37,500 bases of DNA from Monoplex corrugatus (GCA_030674185.1 JAPXFY010000013.1:51505567-51543066); one strand, 5' to 3'. Shown: positions 19,410-29,403, numbered from the stretch's first letter. The notes: generated by a model from the sequence alone, not told the origin. Numbers and translations: made by a program.

Positions 19410-20130
19410 TTACATGGGGGGAAGGGGGCAGAGATTACCAGTTTTGGGAAACAGGTGAGTTTTGAGGGAGCGTTTGAATGTGGACAGAGAGGGTGAGTAT
19501 CTAAGAGAGCGAGGTAACTGATTCCAGATGGTTGGAGCTTGATAGGAAAAAGAACGCTGCCCAAACCTTTTAGTGCGGACTATGGGGATACTATAGAGAC
19601 GGGTATCAGATGAGGACCGCAAAGCTCGAGATGGCGTGTAGAGATGTAACAGATGGGTGAGATACTCAGGACAGGAAGACTCAATAGATTTGAAGCAGAG
19701 GCAGGCAATCTTGTAGGATATTCTTTGCTGAACAGGGAGCCAGTGGAGAGAACAGAGCAATGGCGTAACATGGTTAAATTTTGAAGAGCGGAAGATGAGA
19801 CGGGCAGCATGATTTTGAACTTTCTGAAGTTTGTTAATGAGATGAGAGGGGGAACCAGAAAAAAGAGCATTACAGTAATCGAGACGGGATAGAACAAATG
19901 CACAGACAAGAGCCTTTGTCGTGTCTTCTGAGAGGAGGTGACGGATAGAAGCAATTCGGCGGAGTTCAAGAAAACAAGTCCGACAGACGTTGCTCACATG
20001 CTGGTGGAAGGACAGGGTTTGATCAAGAGTTACACCAAGGTTACGGGCAAAATGGGAGAGAGGGATAGATGAGTCAACAAGTGTGACAGAGGTTGGAAGA
20101 GAGGGGTGATTTTGGAGTTTGGGTGGGGCT
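19410..20130 (-). pseudogene. L2/CR1-like LINE, C-terminal part of reverse transcriptase ORF
   Basis: The minus frame reads LSHFARNLGVTLDQTLSF upstream of 19997, then LLSEDTTKALVCAFVLSRLDYCNALF, NHAARLIFR, LLCSLHWLPVQQRI and RSLKTHLF, ending at a TAA. These blocks (NLGVxLD, SRLDYCNxLF, QNxAARL, LHWLPVxxRIxYK, FKxxLKTxLF) are the known C-terminal signature of CR1/L2/Rex-type LINEs, after the RT catalytic core. The frame is open for about 240 codons, so the copy is not very old, but it is 5'-truncated: at 20130 it meets a trinucleotide microsatellite and the RT palm and endonuclease are absent. Confidence 0.88.
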
Positions 20131-20296
20131 TAATAATAGAAACAATAATAGAAAAATATTAATAATGATAAAAACATAAATAGTAACAACAATAACAACA
20201 ACAACGACAACAAGAGAAAACAAAACAACAACAAAAATAATGATAATGACGACGATGATGATGATGATAATAATATAATAAAGAATGATAATAATG

Positions 20297-20328
<32 letters not shown>

Positions 20329-20345
20329 AGTATAATAATAATGAT

Positions 20346-20385
<40 letters not shown>

Positions 20386-20558
20386 TTAATTATAACATTA
20401 ATAATGATGATAATAGTAACAACAACAACAACAACAACGACAACAATGATGATGATGATGATGTAATAATAATAATATAATAATAATAATAATAAATATA
20501 TAATAATAATAAGAATGATAATAATATTAACAATAATAATGATATAATAATAATAATA

Positions 20559-20605
<47 letters not shown>

Positions 20606-20607
20606 AT
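20131..20607. repeat. compound AAT/AAC/GAT microsatellite
   Basis: Blocks of AAT, AAC, GAC and GAT, ending with a pure (GAT)n run at 20559-20604. It abuts the truncated 5' end of the L2-like LINE. Translations are poly-Ile/Val/Leu/Tyr artefacts. Confidence 0.96.
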
Positions 20608-20744
20608 GACAATGTTGTTTTATGTCCTCATGGTATTATTCTTTTTTTTTTTTTTGGTTTTGTCCAGGTGTCCAGTGAAGTGCAATCTCTATCATGACAT
20701 CCGTCTTCCATCAGAGTATATCCTGTTCATTGTACAGCCAAGGT

Positions 20745-20915
20745 AGCCATGGTCTCCTGATAAGCTGACTCTGTTGATAGAGCGGTGGACGTAAGATCTG
20801 AGGTCTCGAGTTCAATTCCAGCCTGCAAGATAAACAGAAAACTGGCCTGTGTGCTGCCCTTCGTCATGCTCAAACCATTGTGGTGGTGTTAGTTTATTGT
20901 TTCATATATCTCGTT
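20745..20915 (+). mobile_element. degenerate tRNA-headed SINE
   Basis: ctgactctgttgatagagcgg followed by ggtctc and gagttcaattcc (20808-20819, a B box matching GWTCRANNC) forms a tRNA-like head; the A-box region is degraded. The body continues aactggcctgtgtgctgcc to about 20915, where LINE sequence begins. No tail or target duplication is visible. Confidence 0.55.
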
Positions 20916-20917
20916 CC

Positions 20918-21355
20918 TCATTTCACCAGACGGCAGATGCACATCAGAAATAGCCAGCAGAATTGGCCAAGCCAAAACAACATTCAAGAAGATGGAAAGC
21001 ATTCTTACCAACAAATGCCTATCAATTAACACCAGGAAGAGAGTTCTTGAATGTTATATAGAACCAGTACTGTTGTGCGGTTGCGAGGCGTGGACAGTCA
21101 ACAAGCAAAGCCAAAACAAGATTGAGGCAGCCGAGATGTGGTTTCTAAGAAGGACGTTGAGAGTTCCATGGACAGCAAAGAAAACAAACGAGACAGTCTT
21201 GATGGAGGCAGACACAAGTAGATCATTCATAAGGAAGATTAGGACAAGGCAGGCAGCATTCATAGGCCCATTTTATGAGGAAAGAGGAATTGGAACACCT
21301 GGTCACAACGGGAAAGCTGGAGGGAAGGAGAGCACCGGGTAGACCCAAGGAGAAG
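20918..21355 (+). pseudogene. RTE-like LINE copy 2, part before the Gypsy insertion
   Basis: In frame: CTSEIASRIGQAKTTFKK, ILTNKCLSINTRKRVLECYI, GCEAWTVNKQSQNKIEAAEM, WFLRRTLRVPWTAKKTNETV. This is the thumb/C-terminal part of RTE-type reverse transcriptase and aligns closely with 28095-28520. An extra C (ggcccatttt, near 21270) shifts the frame. It is 5'-truncated at 20918. The LINE is cut at 21360 by the LTR element and resumes at 23989. Confidence 0.9.
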
Positions 21356-21360
21356 ATACT

Positions 21361-21544
21361 TGTGACGTGTGTTGACAGTAAACAGCGTGCGGATAACAGC
21401 ACGGCATGATATTCGTTTAAATAACTGATTGTTGTTCACTGTGATATGTATATATACTGTAGTTAGTTGAGAATCGGTGAGCGACGAGTAAAGACGAAGA
21501 AGCATTGCCCTGTCTTCCGAGTTGGCTGTAGAAAGAACGAAACA
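21361..21544 (+). repeat. 5' LTR, 184 bp
   Basis: Begins tgtgacgtgtgttgac and ends gaaagaacgaaaca, with the canonical TG...CA termini. Contains a TATA-like gtatatatact (near 21449). It differs from the 3' LTR at gattgttg (3' LTR gattgctg) and ggctgtag (3' LTR ggctatag). Confidence 0.95.
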
Positions 21545-21562
21545 TGGTGTCAGAATCGTGAT
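21545..21562 (+). other. primer-binding site, tRNA-Leu-like
   Basis: tggtgtcagaa starts directly after the LTR and matches the complement of the CCA end of animal tRNA-Leu (known tRNA-Leu ends ...TTCTGACA-CCA). The match weakens after 11 bases, with a further resemblance at gattacgaac. The tRNA assignment is from recalled tRNA-Leu sequence. Confidence 0.7.
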
Positions 21563-21609
21563 TACGAACTCTAACAAAAATCCAGAATATTGAAGACTAA
21601 AGTTCAACC

Positions 21610-21840
21610 ATGGAAGATGAACAAGATGAGAGAAGAGCCAGTCGACGACATGCCAAGATTCCCTTGCCTCCTAAACTTGATGTGAATGGAGGAAACCTGC
21701 AGAGCAGCTGGAGGAAATTCAAGAGGCTTTGGGACAGCTATGAAATTGTGACAACACAGACAGAAGAAGACTCAACATACAGAACAGCAGTTTTTCTTTC
21801 TTGCATCGGGCTGGATGCTATGTACATCTATGAAAGATAG
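21610..21840 (+). pseudogene. gag, N-terminal 76 codons only
   Basis: Starts at ATG 66 bases after the LTR. It encodes KIPLPPKLDVNGGNLQSSW, FKRLWDSYEI and TAVFLSCIGLDAMYIYE, the usual start of Ty3/Gypsy Gag (a basic/proline lead, NWxxFKxxWxxYE, then LLxxIGxDAxxxY). The reading frame then hits a TAG because the sequence jumps to the 3' untranslated segment. Capsid C-terminus, nucleocapsid zinc knuckle and all of pol up to the integrase linker are lost here. Confidence 0.85.
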
Positions 21841-21869
21841 GAAAAATGATTAATTGATTTTGTTTCCTT

Positions 21870-21882
21870 AAAGAAAGGGAGA
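21870..21882 (+). other. polypurine tract before the middle LTR
   Basis: aaagaaagggaga immediately precedes the middle LTR and is identical to the tract at 23787-23799. Together with the 40 bases before it, it shows that this region derives from the 3' end of an element. Confidence 0.85.
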
Positions 21883-22069
21883 TGTGACGTGTGTTGACAG
21901 TAAACAGCGTGCGGATAGCAGCACGGCATGATATTCGTTTAAATGATAATTGATTGCTGTTCACTGTGATATGTACATATACTGTAGTCAGTTGAGAATC
22001 AGACAGCGACGAGTAAAGACGAAGAAGCATTGCCCTGTCTTCCGAGTTGGCTGTAGAAAGAACGAAACA
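21883..22069 (+). repeat. middle LTR, 187 bp, divergent
   Basis: Same termini (tgtgacgtg ... gaacgaaaca) but with several differences from the outer LTRs: gatagcag for gataacag, aaatgataattg for aaataactg, gtacatat for gtatatat, gtagtcag for gtagttag and atcagacagcg for atcggtgagcg. No primer-binding site follows; pol sequence begins at once. Confidence 0.93.
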
Positions 22070-22070
22070 A

Positions 22071-23472
22071 GAGAGAGAGCCAAGAGAGACTGAACAGTCT
22101 GCAGCAAGCAACTCAGGAAGATGCAACCATGAAAACCCTGAAAGCTGTCATTCTACAAGGCTGGCCAGAGGAGAAACAACAACTTTCATTACAGTTACAA
22201 AAATACTTTCCTTTCAGAGAGGAACTGTCAGTCCACAACGGACTTGTCTTCAAAAGCCACAGAGTAATTGTACCTGAAAGCGAAAGAGCAGACATCCTTG
22301 AGAAACTTCATGCAAGCCACTCAGGAATTCAGAGCTGCATAAGAAGAGCACATGAGGTAGTCTACTGGCCCAGGATGAACATGGACATTGAAGATTTTGT
22401 CAAAACATACGGCGCCTGTAACACATACCAACGTGGTCAGCAGAAGGAACCACTTATCAGTACAGAGATCCCTGACCTGCCCTGGCAACACATCGCTTGT
22501 GACATCTTTGAACATAATGGCAATGAATACCTGGTCACGGTCGATCATTACTCTGATTTCTTTGAGATTGATCGGTTACAAACAAGAGAATCCAAAGAGG
22601 TCATCATCTGTCTGAAGAGACACTTGGCAAGACACGGAATACCAGAACGCCTGACAACAGACTGTGGAACGCAATTCACATCAAACCAGTTTGGAAAGTT
22701 CAGGAAAACTTATGGGTTTGAACACGTAACAAGCTCACCACACTACCCTCAGTCCAATGGAAAAGCAGAGAGCGCGGTGAAGGCTGCAAAGACGTGCATG
22801 AAGAAAGCAGAACACAACAATCAAGATCCCTTCCTCGCTTTACTTGAACTGAGAAACATCCCGACAGAGACTGTAAACAGTTCGCCTGTTCAGAGACTGT
22901 TCGGCAGAAGAACACGAACACAAGTGCCGACGTCAAAGACATTACTCCAACCTACAGTTGTACCAATCAAGAAAGAACTTGAGAAAAGGAAACTGAAGCA
23001 AGCGCACTACTACAACAGAAGCGCAGTAGAGCTGACAGAACTGAGTCCGGGACAGATTGTGAAATTCCAACCTCCAGGATCCAAAAAGTGGATCAGCGCC
23101 AAAGTAGACCAACAGGTGAACGTCCGGTCATACAACATTCGCACAGAGGACGGACGTCAGTACAGAAAGAATCGTCGTCAGCTACGAGACACAACAGAAA
23201 CGGAGCTTCAGCAGACAATCAACCCTCAACGACTTGTCCAGAGAAGGATGATTTCTGGAAGACATCAGGAAAGCGACACATCGGGCAAGCAACAGCAAAT
23301 CATCATTCCATCAAAACAGATGCTGGAAGACAACAAGAAAACTGGAACTGGAACAGATGTCAGGGCGCCAGCATCGTCTGTCCGTGAGAACTCATCTGAT
23401 CAGTCACCAGTCATCAAAATGTCTGAGACAACCAGCATCAATGAGCCAGATGAAGTTATCAAACAAACATAG
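22071..23472 (+). CDS. Gypsy pol remnant: integrase with C-terminal tail, open
   Basis: The frame is open from the LTR junction, through the linker before integrase (QERLNSLQQATQED), to a TAG at 23472. The first ATG is at 22129 (447 codons) and residue numbers use it. Integrase strand transfer and 3' processing need three acidic residues: D124 (ACDIF), D178 (TTDCGTQF) and E214 (GKAES) are present, with 35 residues between the last two (DD35E). The N-terminal zinc domain has H61 and H64 and C97, but the first cysteine is Tyr94 (tac). The C-terminal region carries LSPGQIVKFQPPGSKKW and GRQYRKNRRQLRD, typical of Gypsy integrases without a chromodomain. It lacks RT and RNase H. Expression is doubtful; no host use is indicated. 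Confidence 0.9.
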
Positions 23473-23786
23473 ACAGGACAACCCGAACCAGTTAGTTCTC
23501 CTTACAGAACAAGATCTGGAAGACAAAGCAAAAGGCCAGATTTCCTGAAATATGAATGAAACTGAAGACTCTACCACAATCAGATAAACTGAAAGCATTG
23601 CGAAATATGGACATGATGATGATGGATAGTATAATGATCAGAGATAAAATGAGGTGAATGAATGATTGGGCCCTGTGCGTGAGAGAAAGAATGAGTGTTT
23701 GTTAAGTTAATGCTGTGTTAAAAGTAGGAAACACATTTATTTTGTATGGACTGAAAGATAGGAAAAATGATTGATTTTGTTTCCTT

Positions 23787-23799
23787 AAAGAAAGGGAGA
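23787..23799 (+). other. 3' polypurine tract
   Basis: aaagaaagggaga directly before the 3' LTR, the expected site of plus-strand priming. The 310 bases between the pol stop and here are non-coding. Confidence 0.88.
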
Positions 23800-23983
23800 T
23801 GTGACGTGTGTTGACAGTAAACAGCGTGCGGATAACAGCACGGCATGATATTCGTTTAAATAACTGATTGCTGTTCACTGTGATATGTATATATACTGTA
23901 GTTAGTTGAGAATCGGTGAGCGACGAGTAAAGACGAAGAAGCATTGCCCTGTCTTCCGAGTTGGCTATAGAAAGAACGAAACA
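23800..23983 (+). repeat. 3' LTR, 184 bp
   Basis: Starts tgtgacgtgtgttgac and ends gaaagaacgaaaca, followed by the right copy of the target duplication. Two differences from the 5' LTR. Confidence 0.95.
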
Positions 23984-23988
23984 ATACT

Positions 23989-24117
23989 AGACGGAATTGC
24001 AGAGTGGCTGAAGACAGGGAGGGTGGAAGAGATGCTAGAGGCAACATGAGATAGAGACAGATGGAAGTCCATAATCGCCAACGCCATGCGGCAAGGCACC
24101 TGATGATGATTATGATA
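23989..24117 (+). pseudogene. RTE-like LINE copy 2, part after the Gypsy insertion
   Basis: Resumes exactly where the LINE was cut: LDGIAEWLKTGRVEEMLEAT, then a stop, then DRWKSIIANAMRQGT and a TGA stop that leads into (TGA)n-like sequence (tgatgatgattatgat). Joined conceptually with 20918-21355 it covers the same interval as copy 3 plus the true 3' end. Confidence 0.88.
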
Positions 24118-24149
24118 TCTCGTTATGGCCTCTCAGAGTCTGAGGGATA

Positions 24150-24330
24150 GTTTACTGGCAGAGTTGGCTGGAGAATATGGAATTGTCCCTGTGCGATAGA
24201 TCCCTGCAAACAAACTCTTAACTCCAAACTCCTGGTTGCAGTGGACGGAAAGGTGTGAGTTGAGATCTTGTGCCCAGAAGAACATATTGAAGACTTTTTG
24301 CAGGCTTGTGGTGTGGAAGGCTCGTCTGTC
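24150..24330. pseudogene. MELSE-family fragment, copy 2
   Basis: ctggcagagttggctgg, atatggaattgtccctgtgc and aaacaaactcttaactcc match 34556-34650. The frame is shifted relative to the other copies. It runs into the 30-bp minisatellite. Confidence 0.4.
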
Positions 24331-25434
24331 ATTGTCTGTCACACTCCAGGCCTTTGAGCTACACTGTGTCACGCCCAGGCTACTGAGCTGTACTGTGTCA
24401 CGCTCCAAGCTATTGAGATGCACTGTGTCATGCTCCAGGCTATTGAGCTACACTGTGTCATGCCCCAGGCCACTGAGCTGGACTGTGTCATGCCCCAGGC
24501 TACTGAGCTGTACTGTGTCATGCCCCAGGCCACTGAGCTGCACTGTGTCACGCCCAGGCTACTGAGTTGTACTGTGTCATGCCCAGGCCACTGAGCTGCA
24601 CTGTGTCATGCCCAGGCTACTGAGCTGCACTGTGTCATGCCCCAGGCTACTGAGCTGCACTGTGTCATGCCCCAGGCTACTGAGCTGCACTGTGTCATGC
24701 TCCTGGCCACTGAGCTACACTGTGTCATGCTCCTGGCCACTGAGCTACACTGTGTCATGCTCCAGACCACTGAGCTGCACTGTGTCATGCTCTATACCAC
24801 TGAGCTGCACTGTGTCATGTCCCAGGCCACTGAGCTGCACTGTGTCATGCTCCTGGCCACTGAGCTACACTGTGTCATACTCCAGACCACTGAGCTGCAC
24901 TGTGTCATGCTCCAGGTCACTGAGCTGCACTGTGTCATGTCCCAGGCCACTGAGCTGCACTGTGTCACACTCCAGCCACTGAGCTGCACTGTGTCATGTC
25001 CCAGCACTGAGCTGCACTGTGTCACACTCAGGTCACTGACTGCACTGTGTCACACTCAGTCACTGAGCTGCACTGTGTCACACTCCAGGTCACTGAGCTG
25101 CACTGTGTCATGTCCCAGGCCACTGAGCTGCACTTGTGTCACATTCCAGGCCACTGAGCTGCGTTGGTCACTCCAGGCCACTGAGCTGCGTTGTGTCACA
25201 CTCCAGGCCACTGAGCTGCACTGTGACATACTCCAGGCCACTAAGCTGCACTGTGTCACACTCCAGGCTACGGAGCTGCGTTGTGTCACACTCCAGGTCA
25301 CTGAGCTTCACTGTGTCACACTCCAGGTCACTGAGCTTCACTGTGTCACACTCCAGGCCACTGAGCTACACTGTGTCATGCTCCAGGCCACTGAGCTGCA
25401 CTGTGTCATGCCCCAGGCCACTGAGCTGCACTCA
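24331..25434. repeat. 30-bp minisatellite array, about 37 units
   Basis: Units read actgagctgcactgtgtcat followed by a variable g/a-c-t/c-c-c-a-g-g-c/t-c/t stretch. Periodicity is exactly 30 over long runs (for example 24660-24960), with a few deletions at 24545-24610 and 24970-25060. Variants cluster: cgcccagg at the left, gccccagg and gctcctgg in the middle, cactccagg at the right. Period 30 keeps frames open and gives decapeptide repeats (ATELHCVMLQ on plus), broken at the deletions. Confidence 0.96.
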
Positions 25435-25439
25435 ATCTG

Positions 25440-25645
25440 AACCAATTCTTCATGCACGCATAACAGACAGATCAAACACACACAGATACCATGGCTCTGT
25501 CTACATGTATATCAAGTCTTCATGCACGCATAGCAAACAGACCAAAAACACAGATATCATAGCTCAATCTGAAACAATTCTTTATGCACGAATAACAGAC
25601 AGACCAAGCACACACACATATATCATGGCTCAATCTGAACCAAAT
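25440..25645. repeat. 60-70 bp imperfect tandem repeat, 3 units
   Basis: Units start near 25447, 25517 and 25579 with tcttcatgcacgca or ttctttatgcacga, followed by taacagacaga, ccaa and cacacaga/cacacata, then atcat or ccatggctcaatctg. Confidence 0.8.
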
Positions 25646-26060
25646 GCCAAATCCGAAAGGGAGGATAATGAAAGAAAAACAGAACAACGAAAACAATAAC
25701 AACAGCAACAACAAAACCGAAACAAAAAAAAAACAAGAAGGCAAGCAATTAAGGAACCAATGGAAGGGAAATAACTGTGAAATGTCCAAGTGGAGTAAAA
25801 AAAAAAAAGTCTCGTTTGCTTGTTGAGATCTACTGGTGGTGGGACTGACTCGGGTGACGTTAATTATCGTCTGACCCCATGTCTTTATTAACTGTCTCCT
25901 GTTGCTAATCGCTCCCCGCCTGCCCCCCTCGTGTTTCCAGTCAGTTGTGTTGGCTGATCACATAATTCAAAGTTGAAGCGATCCGATGAGCCAAAGGATT
26001 TTCACGAGAGCTCAAAGAAACGAACGGCGGGTTATTGCGTTCCATAATGACGCCACTTAT
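25646..26060. other. A-rich then unique sequence, no gene seen
   Basis: AAC/A-rich to about 25810. The segment 25830-26055 is complex and non-repetitive with balanced composition; no coding frame is recognised. It could be functional non-coding sequence but nothing shows it. Confidence 0.45.
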
Positions 26061-26143
26061 AATAAAAAAAAAAAAACACACCAAAAAACAAAACAAAACA
26101 AAACAAAAAACTACACACACTCATACACACACGCACACACACG

Positions 26144-26178
<35 letters not shown>

Positions 26179-26215
26179 ATGCGCACACCTACACACACTC
26201 ACACACCGCATGTTC
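26060..26215. repeat. A-rich and (CA)n microsatellite
   Basis: Poly(A) with C interruptions to about 26110, then CA dinucleotides with GCA variants. Confidence 0.94.
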
Positions 26216-26510
26216 GTCTAAAAGCACTTATGTGAACAGACGTCAAAAGAATTAACGAACGAACGAACACACCGCACGCACACATAAATGTCACAACAAC
26301 AATAGCAACAAAGAGTAAAGAGAACCAAGACTGTAAAGCTTGTTAACACTTTCTGTTTACACACATCCTCACCTATTTATTTGTCTGACACCTTTTTCCG
26401 TTTCCTACGTACAATGTTTTGGCTGTATCCAGGATGTCTGTGGCTGTATCTAACAACGAACGGACGTGATAATCTAAGGGAAGAGCTCAACATCCGCCAA
26501 GGAAAGAATA
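26216..26510. other. unique sequence
   Basis: No gene or repeat recognised. Confidence 0.5.
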
Positions 26511-26514
26511 AAGA

Positions 26515-27015
26515 AAAAACATTAACTAACCAACAAATAAATAAAACCAAACCAACAAGCCAAACCAAACAAAAAACGAACACCCCCCAAACAAACAAAC
26601 AAACAAACAAACAAATAAACAAACAAACAAACAAAACAAAAAAAAACAAAAACAAAAACAACAATAACAAACAAATAAAAACCAACAACCAAAATCGAAA
26701 ACAAAACAAAACCTAAACCAAACCAAACCCAACCAAACAAACCAAACCAAAACAAAACAACCAAACCAAACCAAACCAAACACAAAACAAAACAAACCAA
26801 ACCAAAACAAAAACAAAAAACAAACCAAACAACAACAACATTAACAACAACAAAAACACAAAACAAAAAAAAAAAACAGCAACCAAAAAACCCAAACAAA
26901 TAAAAGAAAACAAACAAAGAAACAAAGAAAGAAAGAAACAAACAAAATAAAACGAAAAACAACAAACAAAACAAAACAAAACAAAACAGAAAGAAAACAC
27001 AAAAACAGAAAAGGG
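26515..27015. repeat. AAAC/AACC-rich simple-sequence block, about 500 bp
   Basis: Almost devoid of G and T on the plus strand; AAAC, AAACC and CAAACAAA repeats drift along its length. Phe/Val/Cys-rich minus-strand frames are artefacts. Confidence 0.95.
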
Positions 27016-27096
27016 AGAAAATACAGATCAACTGAGGAGATATGATGTATCAAGAGTCGGCATCATGACGCATACAATTTGTCTGTATAGGGTATA

Positions 27097-27160
27097 CAAA
27101 CAAACAAACAAACAAACAAACAAACAAACAAACAAACAAACAAACAAACAAACAAACAAA
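27097..27160. repeat. (CAAA)n microsatellite
   Basis: About 16 perfect tetranucleotide units. Confidence 0.97.
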
Positions 27161-27460
27161 AGTACATCATCGTTGCTACAAACGCATGCTATATCACTTC
27201 TGCATGTCTCGTATTTTTACTGAGGCTTCGAAAATAAACTGAATTTCTTGGCTGGAATGAACTTCAGCACTCAATTGAAATCAGTACTGTGTTGCGCTGA
27301 TGTATTGATATGTGTATCCAACGATATTGATACTGCGTTAAAGGACATGGTAACCCTCCCCCCCCCCCCACTTCCTTCTAAATTTCTTTTTTTATTTTCA
27401 TGTAAGTGCAGAAAACATTCTTTGACATGGATTGTTTGCGCTATAAAATGTAAATCGTCA
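27161..27460. other. unique sequence ending in a L2-type tail remnant
   Basis: Contains a C-run at 27358-27369. The end, gtttgcgctataaaatgtaa followed by (ATC)n, resembles the gcgctatataaat tail of the dispersed retroposons. Confidence 0.5.
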
Positions 27461-27690
27461 TCATCATCATGAATATTACTATCCTCCTCCTCTTCCTCCT
27501 CCTCCTCCTCCATCCATCCATCCATCCATCCATCCATCCATCATCCATCCATCCATTCATCCATCATCATCATCATATAATAATAATAATAATAATAATA
27601 ATGATAATAATAATAATAATAATAATAATACAATGATAATAATAATATTGATAATAATAATAATAATAATTATTATTATTACTATTACTG
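27460..27690. repeat. compound (ATC), (TCC), (ATCC) and (AAT) microsatellite
   Basis: ATC, then TCC (27480-27512), ATCC (27512-27562), then AAT/ATT to 27683. It abuts the truncated 5' end of RTE-like copy 3. Confidence 0.96.
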
Positions 27691-28588
27691 GGAACAAACA
27701 GCTGCAATGAGAATAGAAAACAATGTAAGCTCTTTCCAAAACATCAAAAGAGGAGTCAGACAGGGTTGTGTTTTGTCACCAGATCTGTTTTCACTTTACA
27801 GCGAAAACATCATGAGAAACCTAGAAGAAGACCCTGGATTAAAGGTTGGAGGGAAAATGATAAACAACATTCGATACGCAGATGACACCGTGATAATTGC
27901 AGAAAATAAATGGGACCTACAAAACCTTGTGAATATACTAGAAATAGAAAGCAAAGGTAAGGAGCTGGAACTAAACAGCAGGAAGACTGAAGTCATGGTG
28001 ATCAGTAAAAAACATGAAATCCCCTCATGCAAAATAACAGCAAACGGCACAACCTTGACACAGGTAAATAAATTCAAATACCTGGGAACGATCATTTCAT
28101 CAGATGGCGGATGCACATCAGAAATAGCCGGCAGAATCGGCCAAGCCAAAACAGCAAACAAGAAGATGAAAAGCATTCTTACCAACAAATGCCTATCAAT
28201 TAACATCAGGAAGAGAGTTCTTGAATGCTATATAGAACCAATACTGTTGTACGGATGTGAGGCGTGGACAGTCAACAAGCAAATCCAGAACAAGATTGAG
28301 GCAGCCGAGATGTGGTTTCTAAGAAGAATGTTGAGAGTTCCATGGACAGCAAAGAAAACAAACGAGACAGTCTTGATGGAGGCAGACACAAGTAGATCAC
28401 TCATAATGAAGATTAGGAAAAGAGAGACAACATTTATATGCCATTTTATGAGGAAGGGGGATTTGGAGTACCTGGTCACAACGGGAAAGCTGGAGGGAAA
28501 GAGAGCACCAGGCAGACCCAGGGAGAAAATGCTGGACGGACTTGCAGAGTGGCTGGGGACGAGGAGGATGGGGGAGATGATGATGATG
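27688..28588 (+). pseudogene. RTE-like LINE copy 3, reverse transcriptase from motif B-side to C-terminus
   Basis: One open frame, with residue numbers from ATG 27707. GVRQGCVLSPDLFSLYSE is at 16-33 and the catalytic RYADDTV at 56-62, with the two aspartates intact. Then follow KTEVMVISKK (thumb entry), FKYLGTIIS, ECYIEPILLYGCEAWTVNK, WFLRRMLRVPWTAKKTNETV and GKLEGKRAPGRPREKMLD. The order is that of RTE/BovB-type LINEs. Endonuclease and RT fingers are missing at the 5' end, and the extreme C-terminus is replaced by (TAT)n, so microsatellites bound both ends. It is the best preserved of the copies here but cannot be autonomous. Confidence 0.93.
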
Positions 28589-28640
28589 ACTATTATTATT
28601 ATTATTATTATCATTATTACCATTATCATCATTATTATTG
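28589..28640. repeat. (ATT)n microsatellite
   Basis: ATT/ATC units directly after the LINE fragment. Confidence 0.9.
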
Positions 28641-29392
28641 ATCTTCTCCCCCTTAAATATTTGGGGGCGGATCTGTGCACAGGTTTTGTACAATTGTGTA
28701 CGTTTGTTGCATTTAAAATTGGTTTTTGAGTTTTAGTCTTTTGGCTTTGTATTCATTTATTTTTTGTCTGTTATTAGAGAGCTGTCAGTTATAAGAAGTT
28801 TTCTTGCTCTTCTGTGCGGAGGAGTGATTTTTTTTCCGGACAGATCTTCACTGCAACTACTCTGTCACAAACACACATGGGCTAAGTTTCAATCTAAAAT
28901 CTCTTAATTGTACATTTTTGTCGGTCGAATTACTGTGACTGGCGGGTCATCTAGAAATTGTACACAAGGCGCGCACGGCACTGCAAAGTTCACTTCTCAC
29001 TGCATGTATAGGTGTATGTGTGTGTGTGTGTGTGGGAGGGGGGGGGGGGAGCACCCTCGCAAAACTGTTTCTTTCTTCATATTAGGTGTGGATCACCTAT
29101 ACAGTGTGTGTTGACTGTCGTATCTGGTTGAACCAAGTTCCCCTCTAGAGGCTTATACTTAGGTTAACTGTACTGATTTGGTGTCAGAGAGGAGGAAACT
29201 ACTTTGGTGTGAAGTGGAACCCTAAAGCTGGAAAGCATGTGACTATGCTGCATTCCTATGATGCGATTAAGATGAAGACACTGGTCTAGTAAAACAGTTT
29301 GAAACGTTTGGGTCATGCTTTTTTGCAAACGGTTTGACAATTCGGTTCGAAGCAACGAAGCTGTCTCGTCTATATAAGACAAAAGCGTGATC
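28641..29392. other. unique sequence with a short (GT)n and G-run
   Basis: No gene recognised. (GT)n at 29015-29032 is followed by a G-rich run to about 29050. Short frames on both strands show no known domain. Confidence 0.5.
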
Positions 29393-29403
29393 TCCCACTA
29401 TGT

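Larger units (their letters stand above)
21356..23988 (+). mobile_element. Ty3/Gypsy LTR retrotransposon, three-LTR internally deleted mosaic
   Basis: A perfect 5-base target duplication, atact, lies at 21356-21360 and 23984-23988. Order inside: LTR 21361-21544, primer-binding site, truncated gag, polypurine tract, LTR 21883-22069, integrase part of pol, polypurine tract, LTR 23800-23983. Protease, reverse transcriptase and RNase H are absent, so it cannot move alone. The two outer LTRs differ at only two sites over 184 bases, which suggests a recent insertion as one unit; the middle LTR is more divergent (187 bases). Confidence 0.95.

Noticed and set aside
21883..22069. Middle LTR as evidence of a separate nested insertion
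   Set aside because: No target duplication flanks it; it is preceded by the polypurine tract and 3' sequence of an element and followed by pol without a primer-binding site.
24637..25440. 267-codon frame of decapeptide repeats in the 30-bp array
   Set aside because: Minus strand is also open, deletions break the frame further left, and the only unique ends are repeat flanks.
27707..28729. 340-codon host gene
   Set aside because: Content is reverse transcriptase of an RTE-like LINE; the last 45 codons are microsatellite.
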